Assembly: GCA_008694505.1 (NCBI GenBank)
Contig: VZDJ01000594.1
Coordinates: 13,104,026-13,168,025 of the forward strand
DNA: 64,000 nt
Source of the DNA: Cyanoderma ruficeps
Taxonomy: Eukaryota > Chordata > Aves > Passeriformes > Timaliidae
Direction: 5' to 3'
Of this stretch, positions 37,858 through 49,900 are shown in pieces; position 1 is the first letter of the stretch, and every line of letters starts with the position of its first letter. The position numbers were made by a program, and so were the translations under genes. The notes under the pieces were generated by a model. It did not search any database. It saw nothing but the letters and a program-made list of their open reading frames with translations, and had not been told where the DNA came from.

Positions 37858-40800
37858 CCCTTTTCTTTACCCTCAAAGGCTTTTCTTTTAAAGGTTTTAT
37901 GAGTTTGCTGACAATGTTAATTTACTGGCATCTCCTTCAACACCCTACCTACTCCATAGAAACTTTAGCCAACTTTTAAAGCCAAACTGAATTCTAGGGA
38001 AAACTCACAAGATGCACAGAGAAGTAAATTTCAGCTTGCCAAGTGTTACACTGATTAGTGGTAGAGTAAAACAAAATCTCAAAGAACAACCTTCCCTCTC
38101 ACTTCTTGTCAAAACCCACATCCTCCTGTTTTTCTCTCTCACCACCACCCTCACCTTAAAAATAAAAGCAATAAAAAGGAAAATAAAATAGCCCCCCTTT
38201 TAACCACTTTGGAGAAGGAAAGCTTTGAAAGCAAAACAATTCCATAAAACGGTCCTACTGCAATTCAAAATAAACTGGTCTCACAGAATAAGTTTGGTTA
38301 TAATATTTGGAAAAACCATTGCATATATTCCTACCCAAGATCTGGTAAAAGGCAGCCGCAAATTGTCTGATCACAAAGAAAGAATTTCCCTCTCACTGAT
38401 TTGTGGCAAGTGTACATGAGGCTGAGAGTGATGTTCAAAGAAGACAAGCTGAGCACAACTTCTGCTGAGTGACTGACCCCTTCTCAGTCTCCACATTAAG
38501 TAATAGTAAAAATGGAGTAAGGAGAGAGGAGGAGACACAGCTCCATACGTCAGCGGTGTTGGGAGCCAGCACAGACACAAGATGCTGAAGATCAGCAGTG
38601 AGCAGGAGGGAATCCCTAAGAGTTGTTTTCAAGTATATGGCCGATAGGAACAGAAAGCCCAGACATTAGCATGAAGAAGTGTCTCACTCCCTGCATCTCT
38701 GAAGAACTAACTCAACAGAAGAATTCACAATATTCTTTTGTGTGCTCTCAGGTACAGAAGACACTGGATATTTTCAATCCCACTAGCAATTCACTGTGTC
38801 AAGGGCACCTCTGTAGCAAATAAGAGACCATCAGTTTCTTACTGAAATCTTGGTGTTTTCAACATTTATTTTCTTTCAGATTCATTCAGCACATGGAAAA
38901 AGGCAAAAAAGGGGAAAAAAAATAAATTGGCCACCACCCTGCCTTACAGATCTCTGTGCAACCCCAGAAGCTTTCTCCTAGAGCTTGTATAGGATCAACT
39001 GATAAAGCAGAGATGTAATGAAGTGAAACAAAAGCTGAGGAGAAGCATCATATGCATCGCATTTGGAATCCTTCACTGTTTTGACTGCTAAACGGGAGGT
39101 GCTGTGATTAATCTGTGATTATGTGACTCACCATAATTATGTCTTGTTGAAATTGAATTTATTGAAGCATGAATCATTCCACCCAAAGTAGAACCTAATT
39201 GCACGATTGCTGTGGCAGCCATTTCGGGTTTAAAGGAGAGGTTGCTATGTTGGGTGAAGACTTCCACTCAATTCATGCAAAAAAAAAATTCTGTCTCGTG
39301 ACTTGCAAAAGGGTGAAACTTGCCTGTGAAATGAGAGGAGAAGAACCTATCCCATGAAGTTCCATCTGAAATACTGAAAAATGTTCAGTCAACCTGACAG
39401 TGAAAAGCTTCCTTAGACTGAGAAGGAACATTAAAGATCAGTTTGGGCCTGTGAGCCTCTTGTCAGTATTTGAGCATTGTATCGCTCAAGCTAGAGACCT
39501 CCCACTGCTTCACTGTTATTTATGGGCACATGCTCACAAAGACTGGTATATATTCACAATAAACCTATAATTTCATCAGTAAGACCAGACTAGAGAGAGA
39601 TGAGCCTGGCAGGTTGAAGTATATGGTGTGTCTGTGGGGTGTCTCCCAACCAGCAGCTCTGTATAACAGTGAGAAAACTAAGGTCAATGTGGACGTTTTC
39701 TCCCATTTTAAAGAAGAGGTCCACATTTTCTATTCAGCTGTTTGGATTTTTGGATGGAAAAGACTTTTTTTAAAACGGGAATTTTTATGGATAGACTTTT
39801 TGTTCCATTTTTTTACCAAAAAGCCACATTTGATGAAACAGTCTTTGTATTCAGTCTAGAAAGGAAAAAAAAAAGTTACACTTTCTCCTCTGATGCAAAA
39901 TGGACCCTTTTTCCTAACAGACTTTAGTATAATTATTGCTAGCATATATGAAGGAGTATAAACAATGACTCTCCAGTGTAAGGAGTTTTGTGCAGTTGTT
40001 AAATTTCCTGCTCTATTTTAAAATTATTACTGCTGCTGCTGTTGTCTGTAATACAGCAGTAACAAAGGCCCCACAACAGCAGTTAATGTTGAAAGGGGGA
40101 TGAAATTGCAATTATAAACAAAACCAAAGTTGAGAAAAACTTTGCAGTCCATAATGCCCAACCAGGCAGAAGAATCAGATAGGGGGAAAAGAGTGAAATT
40201 TACACTTTTATTTCGCACTTAATGGCCATTCAGAGATCTGTCATTACGTTCTAGGATAAAGAAAAAAATCCTGCCTCATATCATTCAACCTCAGTGCTCT
40301 GTGTACTATTGTTTTTCCCCAATTATATTTAGCCAATGGGAAAGGGATGCAGGAGTCCCATCTGGCACAACAGAAGATGCCTCTTTGTTGGGATCACATC
40401 TGTTTTTTGTTCACACTGAATCTTGGAAAGGAGATGTGGAGCCAGGGTATTTGCTTGTCTATTACAAATTTGTTACTTATTTCTAGCAATGCACCCTTGA
40501 AAGCAAATATGCAGTGCAAAATAGCTGGGCTTTATGGATGGGGAAAAGGAAATAAATGCGACATTTTTTGAGAGATACTACATAAGTGTGTTTTTCATAC
40601 GTGTTGCATTAGTCATCAGGAAGCTCTCCCCTTCAAGAGGAGAAGCTGCATAAGGTGTCAGCTTTTCTTTTCTATATCCGCCTCTCCAGAGGAAGCTTTA
40701 ATTGACCCTGTCAAAAAGCTTTCCAATTTTCAGTCTGATACTAGAAACACTGGTTCTTGTGTAGGTCATCCATAATCTCCTTTTTTTGAAGGTTTGACTT

Positions 40801-42070
40801 GTTCACCTCTATGGCAGCCATTTTATTCTCAGGCTCCTGCAATCTGGTTGGTAAGATATTCCTTTCCACCATGGTTTCTTGCCGAGACTGTTTTTGCTTG
40901 CTCTTAGGTTCACTTTTGGAATGGAGAGATAGAGTCACTTCTTGTTGTTACATTGCCTAACACAGACTTTTCAAAATAAAAATGAATTGCAGTAGTTGTT
41001 CTTTTTGCATGCAAAGGTGACAAGAGGAAACCTTTTGCCTAGAACTGAAGTTGCATTCAAGCCTTGGTCAAAAACTCTATACATTTTCTGAGGTCCATTC
41101 ATTCATGGTACAAAAATCTTTTGAAACTAAACTTGAGATTGGTGCAAGATCAGTCCGGTTGCCACCTTCATGTGTCCAATTCTGGCTTGACATTGCTGAA
41201 TGCTAAATGTTTAAAGGAAGGCATGCAAAAAGCCTTGCTCCAAGGTGACCCATGGCTTCTCTTCTGGGTCTGCAGACCCTGCAGTCCCTGTGCATGGAAT
41301 GGCACACCGTCCCTACAAAACAGACAGGGGAGACTTCCACAAGGGGAAGCAACAGAAATAAGTCCCCAAGGCTGGGAGGAGCACATGTTCTTTGTCTTGG
41401 AAGAGACCTTGATTTTCTTTCTGGTCCTCCGCATCTGCCAAGTGGAGTTAGAGCTGCAGAGAGGGATGGATGAACATGTGTATGGACACACAGTAGTATT
41501 GCAGGCCACGGAGTCAGAGGCAAAGATGGTAATAAAACAGAACTTGTAAAGTCATTCTGCTACCTCATCCTCAAGCAGATTTGTGGATATCTGCCCTTTC
41601 TAGAGTGAGAGGAATGGAAAAAACAGTGACATTTCAAGATCAAGGTAGCTTCAACCATTTTGCCACAGTATTCAGTGATGGCTGTGACACCTTAGCTAAG
41701 AATAATAGAGTATGAGTCTTGTTGTTTCACTAGTAGTCTGTTCCTGATCCACACCAAAAGGTCTGGACACGAACAGAGTCATCTCCTCATAGATCATGGG
41801 GGTCACTCTTGATTAGATGGAAAAATGTCATCTGACCAAGAGCTGTCGACTCTCTCCACCTCTACAAGAGTTAATCTGCTGTTTGCCCAAGCAGGTTCCA
41901 GTTATTGGCATAACTTTCATCCTTTCTCTCTCTATGTTAAAATTTTATCTCTCCTGTGTCCAGGAATAAACTGCTGGGTTTGTAGTTCTCAAGTTTCATG
42001 CTAGGTAAATGACACCATTAGTCCCACAGAACAGTTGTCTGTTAGCATGAATCAAATACTTACATATTTC
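37858..42070. other. Unassigned non-coding DNA
   Basis: The longest ATG frame of the window (161 codons, 41064-41549, plus) lies here and is overlapped by 113- and 106-codon frames on the minus strand; none matches a known family. A minus-strand frame of 65 codons at 40741-40938 is rich in Lys, Gln and Glu. I treat both as uncalled. Confidence 0.45.
40027..40062. repeat. CTG-repeat-containing inverted repeat
   Basis: TTACTGCTG at 40027-40035 is the exact reverse complement of CAGCAGTAA at 40054-40062. The left arm continues into further CTG units (four in all), so a hairpin with an 18-base loop is possible. The short CTG run may vary between individuals. Confidence 0.75.
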
Positions 42071-42076
42071 TATCTG

Positions 42077-42122
<46 letters not shown>

Positions 42123-42143
42123 ATCTTTCTATCTTTCTATCTA
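42071..42143. repeat. (TCTA)n tetranucleotide microsatellite
   Basis: An uninterrupted TCTA run covers 42077-42122 (about eleven and a half units). It is flanked by TATCTG on the left and imperfect CTTT/CTAT units on the right to about 42143. It is a classic short tandem repeat, likely length-polymorphic. Confidence 0.95.
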
Positions 42144-42820
42144 CATGTATCTGCTGAGAAATGTATAACCACACATTTTGATGAGTGTTTTGCTGATTTT
42201 ATCTGCTTTGCTTTCTTCTTTTCCAGTATGGCATTTTTAAAAGCATTTTTTAAAGGAAGAAAAACTGCCTTCAGAAGATATTTACAGACAGAAAAAAGAA
42301 ATTTTATTTTCTCTTCAAAGCCCTTACTGTTATTGATCTGAAAGCTGCTACCTTCCTCCCCACCATCTCCACAGATGTCTTCACCAAATCAAAAACTTTT
42401 ACTCTAGAGCGCTTTTCCTGGGAAACAGAGTTTAATGTGATCATCTTGTTTACGTGTCAGCCTGTACAACTTCCAGCTAACAGCTTTGTAACCTGACAGG
42501 CAGGAAAGAATGCCTAAAAATATCATGACTATCATATTTCATCAAAATAAGCAAGTGGAGAAAGGAGAAAGAGTTTCTTACTCAGGGATCACACCTTTTA
42601 TTGAACACTAGAGAATCCACACAAGTGAGAGTCTTTGGAATGAGCTTTTGTTTCTTCCTCTACTTATGGAATCACCTTGTCTGTAAGTTGTCACTGCTCC
42701 CCCTAATTACAGCCCCCTCCCCTGGGTTGTATCACTTTTTCAGCAAGTGTGAAATATTGCCTTGGAACCTATCATCCCACAGCCCACCTTGGGCCTGGCC
42801 TGGAGGATTGTGCAATTTCT

Positions 42821-43023
42821 GCGGTCTGCTCCAGTGCAAACAGGAAAGAGAACCTGAGCCCCAGATTTTACAATGTGCAGCTTGCGTGCAGGAAACACGG
42901 ACCTGCTCGGCAGCATCTCTGAGATGTTTATTGCCCTGCTGTCCCGCCAGCAAGGCCGGGGACACTCGCTCTGCAGGACAAGGGCTCGGAGCCGTCAGTG
43001 CCCACCAGGCCTCTGTGGGCCCG
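42821..43023. other. Small CpG-rich, GC-rich patch
   Basis: About ten CpG dinucleotides fall within 200 bases, whereas CpG is rare in most of the window. Frames of 159 codons (42601-43080) and 81 codons (42873-43118) on the plus strand cross it, but GC-rich DNA has few stop codons and I recognise neither product. It could be a weak CpG island, an unmethylated regulatory element, an exon, or just GC-rich sequence. It is shorter than a typical CpG-island promoter. Confidence 0.4.
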
Positions 43024-44859
43024 TCATCCTGCTGGAGGTCAGCTGGAGCAGGTCAGCAGAGGTTCTCAGGCACTGCTTGAGGAACAGGGGAAGGTTCCTT
43101 CTTCTTCCAGAGAAGTGATGTGAACAATTGCAATGCTCCCATCCCCTCCAGCCCCAAAAAGAATGAGCTCCAAGTTACAAGCCAAATTTATTCAGATTTA
43201 TCCAACTACAACTCTGTGTCATGTGTTAGTGGAACAGTCATCTGCAGTACAGCTGAGACCACGGGTGAATCCATCTCTGCCCAAGGCATGTCCTTTCTTT
43301 ACCCACCTACATTTTCTACCTAGCTCACGTTGCTCTGTGTTACTTCGGTTTTGGCACCCTCTGAGAATGAAGTTTCTCTCCCCAGAATAGAGATGGAGAC
43401 ATGGGGAACTGGGCTGAAACCTTCAGCCTTTTCATTAATTCATCCCATTTATATCCACACAGGATGAAGGCTCATCCTCCTGGTGGTGGTTCTACAGTCA
43501 TTAATGCACAAATCAATCCTACAGCTCACTAGTGAGTAGCTCGTGCCAGCTAAAACAGACAAGCTCTAAAAAAGCCTTTCTCCCACACTTTTCATGTTAC
43601 CCAAATCCATCAAGGAATAATTTATTTTTCTGAATTAATTTTTATATCCATTGATTTGTTTCCTTCACGGTTAACTTTACTCAAAGGAGGAAATGGCCTA
43701 GTCCCTGTTTTTTTCTGCAGACAAGGAATTTGCATTCTCTCCTCTAATCTTTCACACCATGAAAACAGATGTGTAAATGTGGCATAATATTTTGGGACTC
43801 CCTCTTCCAGCTTTCCAGGCTCTGTGCCCTGTCACTAAGTTGTTGAACTGGGTCACTCCCTCTGGTAAGTCACTTTCTCCCTCTACAGACCTTGGTTTCT
43901 CTACCTTTTATAAACTGCATTTGTGTTCCTGGGTGAGAAGAAGCCTCAGAGAACACAGTATTAATAGCAGCACAAAGACTACTACCAGGTGAACACTAAA
44001 ATTCAGGAGATTCTTAACCTTGCCTTGGTTAAGGCAGCCTTTGTGGTTTGTGGTTTCTATCTACGTGTTCTTCTGACCCTTGAGCAGTGCTGTGAGATCC
44101 ACATGTGCTGGGACAGAAAACTGCCTTCTCCATGCCTTGAGCATGTAATCCAGTCCTGGAGAGCAGAAAGAGCCACCACCCATATTTATGGAAAGCAAGC
44201 GGTCCGGTGTGGAGCTGCAGATGTGTTCCTGCATAGGGGAAAGACCTGAAGTCCAGACATCACTGTCCCAGGGCTTTAGGCCACACAGTAAAACTGCACG
44301 TCAGCCAGACACGAGAGGCAATGAGACACCAAGAGGGGTTAGAAAGTGAAGATGTGTGAGACACGAAGACTCTCTCCTCAAATGGGCACTGGAAAAGCTA
44401 GAGGAGAACTCGTAATCTCTGAAGAGTTGAGCTGTATCAATCCTGGACTCCCAGGACTATGGAGGTATTAGAGCAATTCCTAGAAAAGCAGCAAGCTCTG
44501 CTGAAGGCCAATAGAGGGGACAAGGTTTAGTATGTGACTGCAGGTTCCTTCATGTCACTGTTTCAGTGCCACAGAAATCACAGTGGTGACTTAAGGAATG
44601 AACTCAAGAGGTCTTCTTCACTTCCCCTCTCCCTCCCCCAGTTTATGTAGTGGATAACCAGAAGCAGCTGAACAGTAGCCCTGCTTTATTAGCACAAGGT
44701 GTGACATGCTGCACAACAAAAGCTTACCTGTACTGGGGTAAGATTTTCACTGCTATACAGGAATATCAAAACTTTCTGCAGAAAAATGTCATTTTAGAGG
44801 TAGGGAGAAAATCTGATTGGATTTCAGTTTCCTAAACTCCAGCCCAAATGTGTTTTTCC
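43024..44859. other. Unassigned non-coding DNA with one exon-like segment
   Basis: At 43721-43864 a very good acceptor-like sequence (CCTGTTTTTTTCTGCAG) is followed 144 bases later by CTG|GTAAGT. All three plus frames have stops inside, so if real it would be non-coding. Otherwise nothing is recognised. Confidence 0.4.
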
Positions 44860-44950
44860 TTACAAGATCTCAAAGTGCTTTATTTATAAATCTGTATCAT
44901 GATGTGTATCTTTACGGTACTTGGCAAAGGTCAGGCGCCCATTCTCCTTC
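44860..44950 (+). mobile_element. Possible MIR-like fragment
   Basis: TTACAAGATCTCAAAGTGCT followed by TTA resembles the MIR/core-SINE word GATCTCAAAGCGCTTTACAAA seen in amniote copies. The rest is only weakly similar (ATCATGATGTGTATCTTTACGG against ATCATTATCCCCATTTTACAG). Low-confidence by-eye assignment. Confidence 0.35.
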
Positions 44951-45223
44951 TTAGGACTGCAGATTTCCTAGAAAACTACATATCCCCCAAGGCAAACAAA
45001 TGTTGGAACTTTTTTTGACACTTGATGCCCCTTCTGTTTGGGTAGTTTAATGGGAGATGTAGTCAATCTGATTTCTAGCTTATAGAAGACAACACAGGCT
45101 TGGACAACAATTCCCAGGAGGCAACATAATGATGAAGCTGAAACTAAGTGCTAAAATTACCTCAGAGGAAGGGATCCTCTGCAGGCTGTCTCAGATATGA
45201 AGTGCTTCCATTATTTACCTTTT

Positions 45224-45252
45224 AAATGTCAAAACAAGATGTTTTGACATTT
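45224..45252. repeat. Perfect hairpin-forming inverted repeat, 12 bp arms
   Basis: AAATGTCAAAAC at 45224-45235 and GTTTTGACATTT at 45241-45252 are exact reverse complements around a 5-base loop (AAGAT). Related AAATGTCA/TGACATTT words recur at about 45270-45281 (ATTTGACATTTT) and 45358-45366 (CAAATGTCA). It could be a cruciform-prone site or a cluster of binding motifs. It is not flanked by a T-run that would suggest a Pol III unit. Confidence 0.85.
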
Positions 45253-46804
45253 GCTACTAATAAAAAACACATTTGACATTTTCTGCAGATTAGAAATTCT
45301 GGAATTTTTTTGCTTTTTTTTTCTTTAACCTCATGTTTGGAACCTAAAACAAATTTTCAAATGTCAGATTTTCCCTTGGGATGGAGATTCATAATTTTTT
45401 CTCAGCTCTAGTTGTGATGCTTGGATTTACCTCTGAGAGCCAAGGGACCTACAGTCCAAACAGGGAAACAGTCTGCAGGCTTAGGCAGAAGAGAATTTCC
45501 TCCTTTTGTTCTATATTTTGAAATAGTAGTCTTTCTTAATTCTATCCCTCCTTTATCTGATATAGTTTAGCAAAGTAGACAATTCCATCTAATAAGTTTC
45601 TTCTTTACGGCAGAGCAATCCCCTTTTTATTTAACCCTGCCTGGATCATGTGTGTAAATTTCCTAGGAAAGAGAAAAGGATCATAGTGCTGCAGCTGGGA
45701 CCTGTGAATGATATTTCTCTTCCTACAGTTCAGGCTGAGGTTCTGTACACACCACGGCCATTCCCTGGACAGCCAACGAAGGTCTGAATTCTTAAGATTA
45801 TCAACATCTTGTCTGGATATCCCACATCCAACCCCAGCAAAAGACCAGGAGTTGACCCTTACTATCTGCCCTGTCAGCAGGAAGTGCATTACACCTGGGA
45901 AAAACTGAAAAGCAATGAAAATATGCTGACTGTTGTACAGTAACCAAGACATGAGAAATACACATCTCTTTCAAAAGATTCTGCTAATACAGTCAGGTGT
46001 CAAGTGCCTGTTAAACAAGGTTTGGATGTGATACTGGAGGCCCAAAGGCTTTTATCTGACCAAACTTGGTGCTTTTAAATAAGAGGAGGGTAAATCAGGG
46101 GATCAGAGCATGTTGCTGGGGCAATATAAAAAAAGAGTCTATGAATAAAAAGTGGGAAGTTTGTTCCCTTGTGCTAGCAAACCAGGACACTGTGTTGATT
46201 GCCTTTGGACTTGGCAGTGTAAGGGAGGCATGTCTGAGCCTGTGATCAGACCCATCAGGGACTGCTCAAATTCATTCATGTGCCTTTGCAAACAGGCCAT
46301 TCCTCCAAGATTTGCCACATAAAGTGCTGGTGCACATAATTATTGTGTTAGCATTGAACATGAAACAAGACAGGCCACTCACCCACAACAAAAAGCTGCT
46401 GATACTGAGGACTGCTCTGTCTGATTATGCTAACCAGTGGCAGCTGCTCTAGGATAAGTGCAAGAAACCCCATGACAAAAGTCACAGGTTATGTGAAAAC
46501 TTTTGATAGTTAGATTAGCTTGTATCCTACAGTTGTAGGATGTATTTAATTTTTTGTTTAGAATTAACTGTTGCAATCCCAGATGCTCAAGCTCTTACTG
46601 AACATGTCAAATCTTTGATTGACTATATCAGTGTTCATGTTCATGAATCTTTTCTCTAGAATATATATCTGAAATAGATACCCTAAATAAATCTGGCAAG
46701 GCATATATATCCTAAAGAAAAAGTGAGTAAAGCTAAAGCAGGTCTGATGGCATGCCAAAGAGTGACCAAGGAGTCATCGGAAAGGGTGAGTAAAGCAAAA
46801 AGTG
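45253..46804. other. Unassigned non-coding DNA
   Basis: No recognised repeat. A 115-codon minus frame at 45605-45952 has no known domain. Confidence 0.4.
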
Positions 46805-46905
46805 TTATCACCATCTTCCCTTTACAGAAGAGCAGTGGCTTCGAAAAGAATCTGAAGTGATCTGGATGACTACTTGAAAATTTACTAGTATTGGCTCCAG
46901 AGCAC
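46805..46905 (+). mobile_element. Possible very old MIR-like fragment
   Basis: TTATCACCATCTTCCC followed by TTTACAGAAGAG is similar to the MIR word ATTATCCCCATTTTACAGATGAG. Sequence after it loses the match quickly. Weak assignment. Confidence 0.25.
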
Positions 46906-49900
46906 ATTCCTCACAGGGTGTTAGCAGCAAAGGATGCTTTTGGACTTCAATAGACTGTCAGATGCTCCTGTCACAGCTTTGCCTACACAGGGGTGTGCAG
47001 CACTGTTCAATGCAGTTAACTGCGGGGCTGCATATAAAGCTGATGTTTAAACTAAACTCGACCTCTGGTTAGACTATCTCATTTGGTATGAATGTGGCTT
47101 CAGCCTGATTTACCTTAATTCACTCTGGGAGCAAAGTTGATGACTTAAACCTTAGGAAAAGAAGTGCATTCAAGATAGAATTTCAAAGATTTTAGGGACA
47201 AATGAACTTGTCCAAGTTATTTTGAGTTAAATAATCTGCTTGGAAAAAAGCTAATTCAGATTCCTTTTGTTTTTTTTTCTTAAATGTTTCTTTGCTAATA
47301 AATCTGTGCAGATAATGGCTTTCTCATCCTGTGAAGCTCTCTGAGACTTCAGAATTTTTCATGTCCACCACAGGATAAACCCAAACTCTTCTGTAGTGGT
47401 TTTGGTTCATTTAGCTGGGATTTTTGGGGTTTTTGCTCTCTCTTCCCTTCCTCTCCCTGAACAAATAAACAAAAACTATCTCTCTGGAAAAGAGTCAGCT
47501 GACTAAAGCAGCAGAGATCAGTTGGGGAAGGAGGCATTGCTCACATGAAGTCGACACAAGCCTTAAGACAATCTTTCAACTTTTTATGCTTATGAATGAG
47601 ACCCCAAAACATCATCCTCGTAGTTGAGAGCAGGTCATACATATTCTAAGACATATATCCCTTATATTAGCAGCTATTCTGAACTGAAACAAACTACATT
47701 TGATCAGAAATTTCACCATCAAGCTGTGAAACCCACCTTCATTGAATGTTTGGATTTGATTCATTTTATAATGATGCTTTCTTGTAAAATGGTGTGTGGT
47801 GAGAAAGTTGGAACAGAAACGTTTTCTATTGAAAACCTCGCAGCCAACAGTCCTGCCTGTCTGCCAGCTGTTTTTCCCTGGTCTGTGACTTTTGTGTGCT
47901 GCTAGTGTCTATCTCATGGGCTGTGCTTACATGTTTGATTTTTATGTCTTTTCTTGTTGGACAGCTTAAACAATGCCACTCTCTGAGAGATTTAGAAAGG
48001 CTCTACTGTCACACTCTTCAACTGGCCCAGACCTAAACAAATAACGTAACAAAAGTCTGAGGAAACCCAAGATAAGGAACTAAGAAATGATGAGTGAATT
48101 TAGACAAAGATCATCTAAATCCTTAGACTTGTTCAAGATTGTTGGGTTTATGACTTGAATCTCATTCCTAAATTGCATTTATTTCTCCAGGACTGATGCA
48201 CAAAAAAGCATTTGGGGAATATATTTCTGATAGCAAACTTGGTCTCAATGTCTATGTAGCCAAAAAAATTAATGCCAAGGATTTATATGACTTTTATGCC
48301 ATGAATGAAAAGAAGTAATATGGAGTCTAGTAATCAAACTTAATTTTTTAACTACAGTGATGAAGGAAAAGAACTTGAAAGCCTTCTCATTCAAAACCGG
48401 AATCTGCGAGTAACAGTAGCAAAAAGAATATATCCAATATAATTCATGACAACTTTTGGCAAGTTGTTGATATAGCTTGGTGAATGAGGTTGTAGAAACT
48501 TCATTTCTCTCCTCAGCATGTGTAAGGAAGCAAAAATGCAAGCATACATATTTAAGTGGCTTCTTACTAAGGATGACCAAGGAGAGCAGCCTGCCAAAGC
48601 CACTTCACTCGCCAAAGCCAATAGCTTGAAGTCAGATGAGAACAGTCAGCAGGACATCTCCTTGGGTTTTTGATTTTGGGTTGTTTGGATTTTTATCTAG
48701 AGGAATTAGTATTACTTCAGCCTCACTACTTTGCACTGGTGGATCTTTGTCAACAGGATTGAGAAATAACTCATTGCTTTGAAACTACTTTGGTGACAGA
48801 GTTACAAATGGTCCCAGTAAAGGAAATCAGCCAGAAATTTGATCATTTAATACTTCACTGGTTTTGAAAAAGATAGCAATGCCTTATATCCAGCAACATC
48901 TAAACGGTTTTGATCAGAACTCTGACTTGTTATGGAGAAGAGGAGCTTGTGGAACAATGTCATTTTACTAAGGCACTTTAATGCTGTAGCCCTAATCAGG
49001 TCCAACTCCAGCTTTCTGATGGAGTAACACCTGTGTGGTGTATCTTTTCATATTATCCCTTGGCAGCTGAGATTAAAGTCCCTTCTCTGTCCTAAACTTC
49101 AGGAATATGGGTCAAAAAAAGACCAAGATGGATTTGCTAGGGTGGCTTAAGCAAAAACACCAACATCCCTGGTGAGAAGTTCACTCAGCCAAGAACTTTT
49201 CAGGGATGCAAACACATTTACTTTATGTCACATTGCACCATGTCCTCATTCAGTCACCCTCTAAATTAGCCTATGACTACATCCAGCTGTGTGTTTTTCT
49301 CTGATTTTTCACTGGAAGAGACTTTGGGTCACTGAAAATTCAAACAGAACAGAGCATGAGGGCGCCTGTGCTCAGGGCACAAACCCAAAGCATGGGCTGG
49401 GAAAGGGGCAGCTTGTTTGGATAGCTGGGACAGTTGCTTATTCAATGTATTTCCCTCTGTCCATGGTCAGTCGCAGCGTGCTATAAGACCCTTAGTAAAC
49501 CTGATGAGGAAGCAGGAATTGAAACAAGACTGAAATTCCCAAGTAGGTCAGGGAGGGTAAGATTTCAATCTGCCTACTTTATTGGAGAACACATGAAGCA
49601 ACAGGACAGTATTCATGACACAGACTTGGCAAATTCAGAGCCAAATTAACAACAAATAACATTAACAACGTAAAGTTTGGGTGAATTTTCCCCTCTCTCT
49701 CCTTTTCTTTTTTTTTTTTTAAGGAACATTTGGAGCCAAATTTCTAGGAAGGACAACAGTGAATTAGCCTTGCAATTCCTGGTAATAGGAGTCTGGTGAC
49801 CCTTCCACATATACTGGGGGTTATCTGAATGCTGCCAGCAGGAAGGCAGCTATACATTTGTCTTGCACCAAGATCAGACAGAAAAATGAAGCAGCATTTT

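Noticed and set aside
41064..41549. Longest ATG frame in the window, 161 codons
   Set aside because: A rough estimate from stop-codon frequency gives a few frames of this length by chance in 64 kb of six frames. It matches no family I know, is overlapped by minus-strand frames over 100 codons, and has no clear exon signals.
42601..43080. 159-codon plus frame over the CpG-rich patch
   Set aside because: GC-rich sequence is poor in stop codons. No domain is recognised and an 81-codon frame overlaps it in another phase.
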